Source: Streptomyces sp. NBC_01264 (GTDB lineage: Bacteria > Actinomycetota > Actinomycetes > Streptomycetales > Streptomycetaceae). From it: 64,000 nt of DNA. Below are positions 61,300-64,000 of this stretch, one piece after another. The stretch covers positions 1 through 64,000 of the forward strand of contig NZ_JAPEOX010000004.1 in NCBI RefSeq assembly GCF_026340675.1, written 5' to 3'. The notes beneath the pieces were generated by a model that saw only the letters and a program-made list of their open reading frames with translations, made no database searches and was not told the DNA's origin. The translations under genes were made by a program, and so were the position numbers. Positions within the stretch are counted from its first letter, which is position 1; each line of letters opens with the position of its first letter.

Positions 61300-62076
61300 T
61301 CAGCGGTCCTGGCGGGCCACGGGCGCGCCGAACAGCTGGTGAACGGTGTCAAGCTGGCAGGCCCGTGCTGCGGCGGTACGAGCGGCCCGGTCGTCGGGAA
61401 GGAGCCGGTCGAGCGCGGTGCTCGCGGCGCGGTGTATCCGGTCGGGGGCCACCCGTCGATCGCCCGCGAGGCCGGGGATGTTGAGGGCCAGGCGGTGCAG
61501 CAGGTCCTCCACCGCAGAGCGGTCCGCACCGTCGCCTGCGTCGGCTTGTGCTGCTGCTTCAGCAAGGCGCGCCGCCATGATCAGGTAGTTCACCTGCCCC
61601 GAGCCGGAGGCCAGCAGCCGGCGTTCCAGGGGCCATGCGGAGGAGGCGAGGACGGAGCGTGCCGGGCGGAAGGACCCTGCGGTCAAGGCGGGGCACACGT
61701 AGATGCGCCCGTCGCCCCTGATCTGGTAGCTGCGCTCTTCGTCGCGGCGCAGACTCGCCATCCGGGATGCCTCCAGGGTGGCGCCGAAGAAGGCGTTGTG
61801 GACGGCGCGGATGTACTGCCCGGAGGCTGGAGCGCCGATCAGGTCCAGCGTCTGCAGGGTCATTTCCCGAGCCGGCTTCATGGCCCGCTGCGCGGCCGCC
61901 TGGGGTGCACGGGGCTCTTCGCGGCCCTCGAACAGTGCGTCCCAGGCCTTCTCGGCTTGCTGCAGTTGCAGGCGGAGTTCGTCGACCTGGGTGGGATCGT
62001 CGCCTGCCGCAGCGCCGCGCATCTCGCGGCGAAGCCGTGAGATCTCGTCCTCGATCGCTTTCAGGGCGTTGTCCAC
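61300..62076 (-). CDS. First gene of the telomere operon, unknown function
   Basis: The 258-residue protein starts with GTG at 62076, 6 bp after TAAGTT, a leaderless layout. An N-terminal coiled coil (ALKAIEDEISRLRREMRGAA, then VDELRLQLQQAEKAW) precedes a helical, basic body (QVNYLIMAARLAEAAAQADA). It is 39 bp upstream of the Tap-like gene on the same strand. Its promoter region carries three 10-bp repeats. It may regulate the operon or take part in end replication. No family was recognised. Confidence 0.72.
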   Translation of the reverse strand: MDNALKAIEDEISRLRREMRGAAAGDDPTQVDELRLQLQQAEKAWDALFEGREEPRAPQAAAQRAMKPAREMTLQTLDLIGAPASGQYIRAVHNAFFGATLEASRMASLRRDEERSYQIRGDGRIYVCPALTAGSFRPARSVLASSAWPLERRLLASGSGQVNYLIMAARLAEAAAQADAGDGADRSAVEDLLHRLALNIPGLAGDRRVAPDRIHRAASTALDRLLPDDRAARTAAARACQLDTVHQLFGAPVARQDR

Positions 62077-62082
62077 GACGCC

Positions 62083-62088
62083 AACTTA
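62083..62088 (-). promoter_or_regulatory. -10 hexamer, leaderless start of telomere operon
   Basis: TAAGTT on the minus strand is 6 bp from GTG 62076; the upstream -35 region runs into the ATGGTTTTCC repeats. Confidence 0.6.
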
Positions 62089-62100
62089 CCGCACTCCTCC

Positions 62101-62130
62101 ATGGTTTTCCATGGTTTTCCATGGTTTTCC
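62101..62130. repeat. Three tandem 10-bp repeats (operator-like)
   Basis: ATGGTTTTCC is repeated three times without gaps, one helical turn per unit, starting 13 bp upstream of the -10 of the telomere operon. Cooperative binding of a regulator or replication protein on one face of the DNA is likely. Confidence 0.85.
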
Positions 62131-62169
62131 AAATGAGTGGAATGAAGTACGACCCGAGGGTGCGACAAG

Positions 62170-62211
62170 CCCGTGGGGGCGGATGCCTCTACCGGCATCC
62201 GCCCCCACGGG
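62170..62211. terminator. Perfect 18-bp hairpin
   Basis: CCCGTGGGGGCGGATGCC, loop TCTACC and the exact complement form a very strong hairpin after the HU gene. Confidence 0.9.
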
Positions 62212-62253
62212 GCGTTCCTCCTCACCACGTTGACGCGGCTGGAGGGGTGGTGG

Positions 62254-62535
62254 TCAGTTGCCCTTGGCGGCTTCCTTGAGCTTGCTGCCGGCGGACACCT
62301 TCACGCCGTAGCCCGCCGCGACCTCGATCGTGGCACCGGTCTTCGGATTACGTGCGGTGCGCGCGGCGCGGGGGGTGCGCTGGAACGCGAGGAAGCCCGG
62401 GATGGTCACCTTCTCATCCCCCTTGGCGACGACCTCGCCGATCGTCTCGGCCAGGGCGGAAAGTACGGCGTCCGCGTCCTTCCGGGTCACTTCGGCGCGG
62501 TCGGCCAGCGCGGCCACCAGCTCGCTGCGGTTCAT
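62254..62535 (-). CDS. hup: HU-family nucleoid protein
   Basis: The 93-residue protein has the full HU/IHF fold: MNRSELVAALADRAEVTRKD, helical dimer part, GDEKVTIPGFLAFQ strand, then the DNA-binding arm TPRAARTARNPKTGATIEVA and the closing KVSAGSKLKEAAKG. It binds and bends DNA as a dimer. It is the short form (HupA-like), without the Lys-rich tail of HupS. The ATG at 62535 follows ACGGAGTG. It is monocistronic with a strong hairpin behind it. A replicon-encoded HU next to the telomere operon may help package or replicate the plasmid. Confidence 0.93.
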   Translation of the reverse strand: MNRSELVAALADRAEVTRKDADAVLSALAETIGEVVAKGDEKVTIPGFLAFQRTPRAARTARNPKTGATIEVAAGYGVKVSAGSKLKEAAKGN

Positions 62536-62644
62536 ATGTGCACTCCGTCTTCTTTGTGCCTGTTCGGCTGATGTCACACCATGCTGCCAGTTCCCACTGA
62601 CAGTCCTGGGTCGGCGACCCGGTGAGCGACACCCGAACCATAGC

Positions 62645-62690
62645 CGCGTGAAACTTGACGCGCAAGCCCGGCGTGAATAAGTTTTACGCG
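62645..62690 (+). promoter_or_regulatory. CGCGTAWAAC-family promoter P9 with inverted element
   Basis: CGCGTGAAAC (62645-62654), -35 TTGACG (62655-62660), 17 bp, -10 TAAGTT (62678-62683) read to the right. A second element in inverted orientation (62690-62681) overlaps the -10. The promoter serves the gene at 62776. Confidence 0.8.
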
Positions 62691-62775
62691 TCGCCCTTGG
62701 TCGGCCTTCCTCACCTCGCCCTCCCACGACGGCTACCCACCTCCCGGCCGCCGGTCTGCCCCAGAAAGGGATCCC

Positions 62776-63252
62776 ATGAACTCGTCCGCGCTATCCAGTC
62801 TCTCCTCCCGGCTCTTCCGGTCACCCCGCTTCCCCGTAGCCGACCGGAGGGCTCCCGAGGACGACGTCTGGAAGGTGATCGCCTCCGGTGTCGACTCCGC
62901 GGACGCGGAGGTGCTCCCGCTGAGCGTGCGGGGCCTGCCCGGCATCGCCGCCGGCCACCGCGCGGCTGCATCCCTGGTGGCGGGGCACTTCCTGCTCCAG
63001 CGGCTCCACGAGCGCAACGAGCGTTACATCGACGAGGCGCTGAGCCGACGCGACCGCGGGCGCCGTCGGCGCGAAGTCGGCGACCTGAAGCCGTACTTCG
63101 AGGCATTCCAGGAGGCCATCAAGTACGCCCGGACGATCGCCGACGGCGATCCGGCGTCGGCGAAGCTCCCCCCTCTCTTCCAGCTCGACGCCACACTTCC
63201 CCTGCTTCAGCGGTTCCGGCGGGACCGGCAGTTCTACCGGACCGCGGCCTGA
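62776..63252 (+). CDS. Hypothetical protein behind P9
   Basis: The 158-residue protein starts with ATG at 62776 behind AAAGGGA. It is Arg-rich and helical (SLVAGHFLLQRLHERNERYI, EALSRRDRGRRRREVGDLKP), with a stretch AFQEAIKYARTIADG. A nucleic-acid contact is possible but unproven. It is the first gene after promoter P9. No family was recognised. Confidence 0.7.
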   Translation: MNSSALSSLSSRLFRSPRFPVADRRAPEDDVWKVIASGVDSADAEVLPLSVRGLPGIAAGHRAAASLVAGHFLLQRLHERNERYIDEALSRRDRGRRRREVGDLKPYFEAFQEAIKYARTIADGDPASAKLPPLFQLDATLPLLQRFRRDRQFYRTAA

Positions 63253-63508
63253 GCCCGACCGAACGCCAGGAGGCGGCACGTGAGCACCTCCGGCCTCCCT
63301 GCGCCCGCCGGATCGGACGAAGCGCAGCACGCTGGTCACCGGAATCCGGGCGCCCCGCGCAGCAGAGTGACGTCGGCCTGGGGCGTCGCGGCGCCGTGAC
63401 TCCGGTCGACCAGGTTGTGCATGCGGCGCCCCACCCCGCCCCCGGCCACTCGCCGGGACGACGCTCGCGACAGTCATCGACCCCACCCCCCGCCGAGGAG
63501 GAAACCTC
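63253..63508. other. Intergenic
   Basis: No gene or clear signal was seen between the two rightward genes. Confidence 0.5.
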
Positions 63509-64000
63509 ATGTCTGAACTGGAATCCCGACAGGCCCAGTTCGACGGCCTGGGCCGCGCCCTGGCCGAATCGTTCAACGCCGAGAACGTCGAGGGAGGGGG
63601 CTGGACCCACGAAACGGAACGGGCCGCCTACGGCAAGCTGAAGCTGCTGCATCCCTCAGGTCTCGGGATCGGGTTGTGGCAGCGCTACGCCTACCGGAAG
63701 GGAGAGGCGGGAAAGCGGTTGACCGTGGAGGGCGTGTTCCCTCACGGATATGCCGGACTGCGGCCGGAGGGCATCACGGTTGGCCTGCATCGTCCTCCGG
63801 CGCTGATGGCCAAGGACATTGTCCGCCGATTCCTCCCCGGCTACCTCGCCAAAATCGGCGAGGCGCTCGCGGCGGCCGCGGACGCGGAGCGGGAGGAGCA
63901 GGCGCGGATCGCGATGAACCGTCGCATCGCACGGGTGCTGCCCAACATTTCTCATGGCCCCGTCTCTCCTCACGAGGCCAGCGGACGCCGGACCACCTAC
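63509..64000 (+). CDS. Hypothetical protein (3' end outside window)
   Basis: The frame starts at ATG 63509 behind GAGGAGGAAA and is open to the window edge (164 codons seen). The visible part begins MSELESRQAQFDGLGRALAE, then a beta-rich stretch (LGIGLWQRYAYRKGEAGKRL), then a charged helix (KIGEALAAAADAEREEQARI). No family was recognised. It may be cotranscribed with the gene at 62776 from P9. Confidence 0.75.
   Translation, partial: MSELESRQAQFDGLGRALAESFNAENVEGGGWTHETERAAYGKLKLLHPSGLGIGLWQRYAYRKGEAGKRLTVEGVFPHGYAGLRPEGITVGLHRPPALMAKDIVRRFLPGYLAKIGEALAAAADAEREEQARIAMNRRIARVLPNISHGPVSPHEASGRRTTY

Overview
The window is very GC-rich DNA with actinobacterial codon use, frequent GTG and TTG starts and TANNNT promoters, and it reads as Streptomyces or a close relative. 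It looks like part of a large linear plasmid (or a plasmid-like chromosome arm). The main evidence is a Tap/Tpg-like telomere operon at 58.5-62.1 kb next to an HU gene, together with many lineage-specific hypothetical genes, duplicated tRNA cassettes, dispersed repeats and no housekeeping genes. No telomeric palindromes, recognised Rep protein, integrase or transposase are visible, so the end and origin of the replicon are not proven to lie here.

Layout. 1-7.9 kb: sparse genes (a Cys-rich hypothetical, a YidD-like factor, a lone PP2C phosphatase, small hypotheticals) in long GC-rich gaps with dispersed repeats. 8.2-12.1 kb and 30.3-34.0 kb: two diverged paralogues of a giant (about 1250 aa) protein; the second is translationally coupled to a GQHR-motif (ParB/DGQHR-like) gene. 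13.6-14.3 kb and 38.4-39.1 kb: two copies of a tRNA cassette, each with its own promoter. 14.7-19.1 kb: a TOPRIM protein, small genes and iteron-like repeats. 19.3-21.9 kb: a radical SAM enzyme and a PIMT-type methyltransferase of the kind used in RiPP maturation. 22.2-30.2 kb: a DUF1444-like/Imm49 protein, coiled-coil and unknown proteins and a lipoprotein. 37.0-46.2 kb: small genes, a lipoprotein, a zinc-cluster protein pair and a protein with an internal duplication. 47.3-56.4 kb: mostly rightward genes including a C5 cytosine methyltransferase, a WGR-like protein, a MoxR AAA+ ATPase coupled to a HExxH/vWA protein, and a GIY-YIG nuclease. 58.0-63.5 kb: Tap/Tpg-like operon, HU gene and two rightward genes.

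Two regulatory layers stand out. First, a 10-bp element (consensus CGCGTAWAAC) directly abuts the -35 hexamer of nine near-identical sigma70-type promoters (TTGAC, 17-18 bp, TAAATT-like) spread from 7.9 to 62.7 kb; two more copies lie outside a full promoter. These promoters drive both tRNA cassettes and at least seven protein genes or operons, as expected of a replicon-wide regulon under one regulator. Second, a dozen genes start 6-7 bp after a TANNNT -10 hexamer, so their mRNAs are probably leaderless.

The best candidates for undescribed biology are the CGCGTAWAAC regulon, the MoxR/vWA-HExxH neighbourhood with methyltransferase and nuclease, the Tap-like protein with an apparent family B polymerase motif series, the orphan radical SAM/methyltransferase pair, and the giant paralogues. 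Functions below rest on visible motifs; no database search was run.
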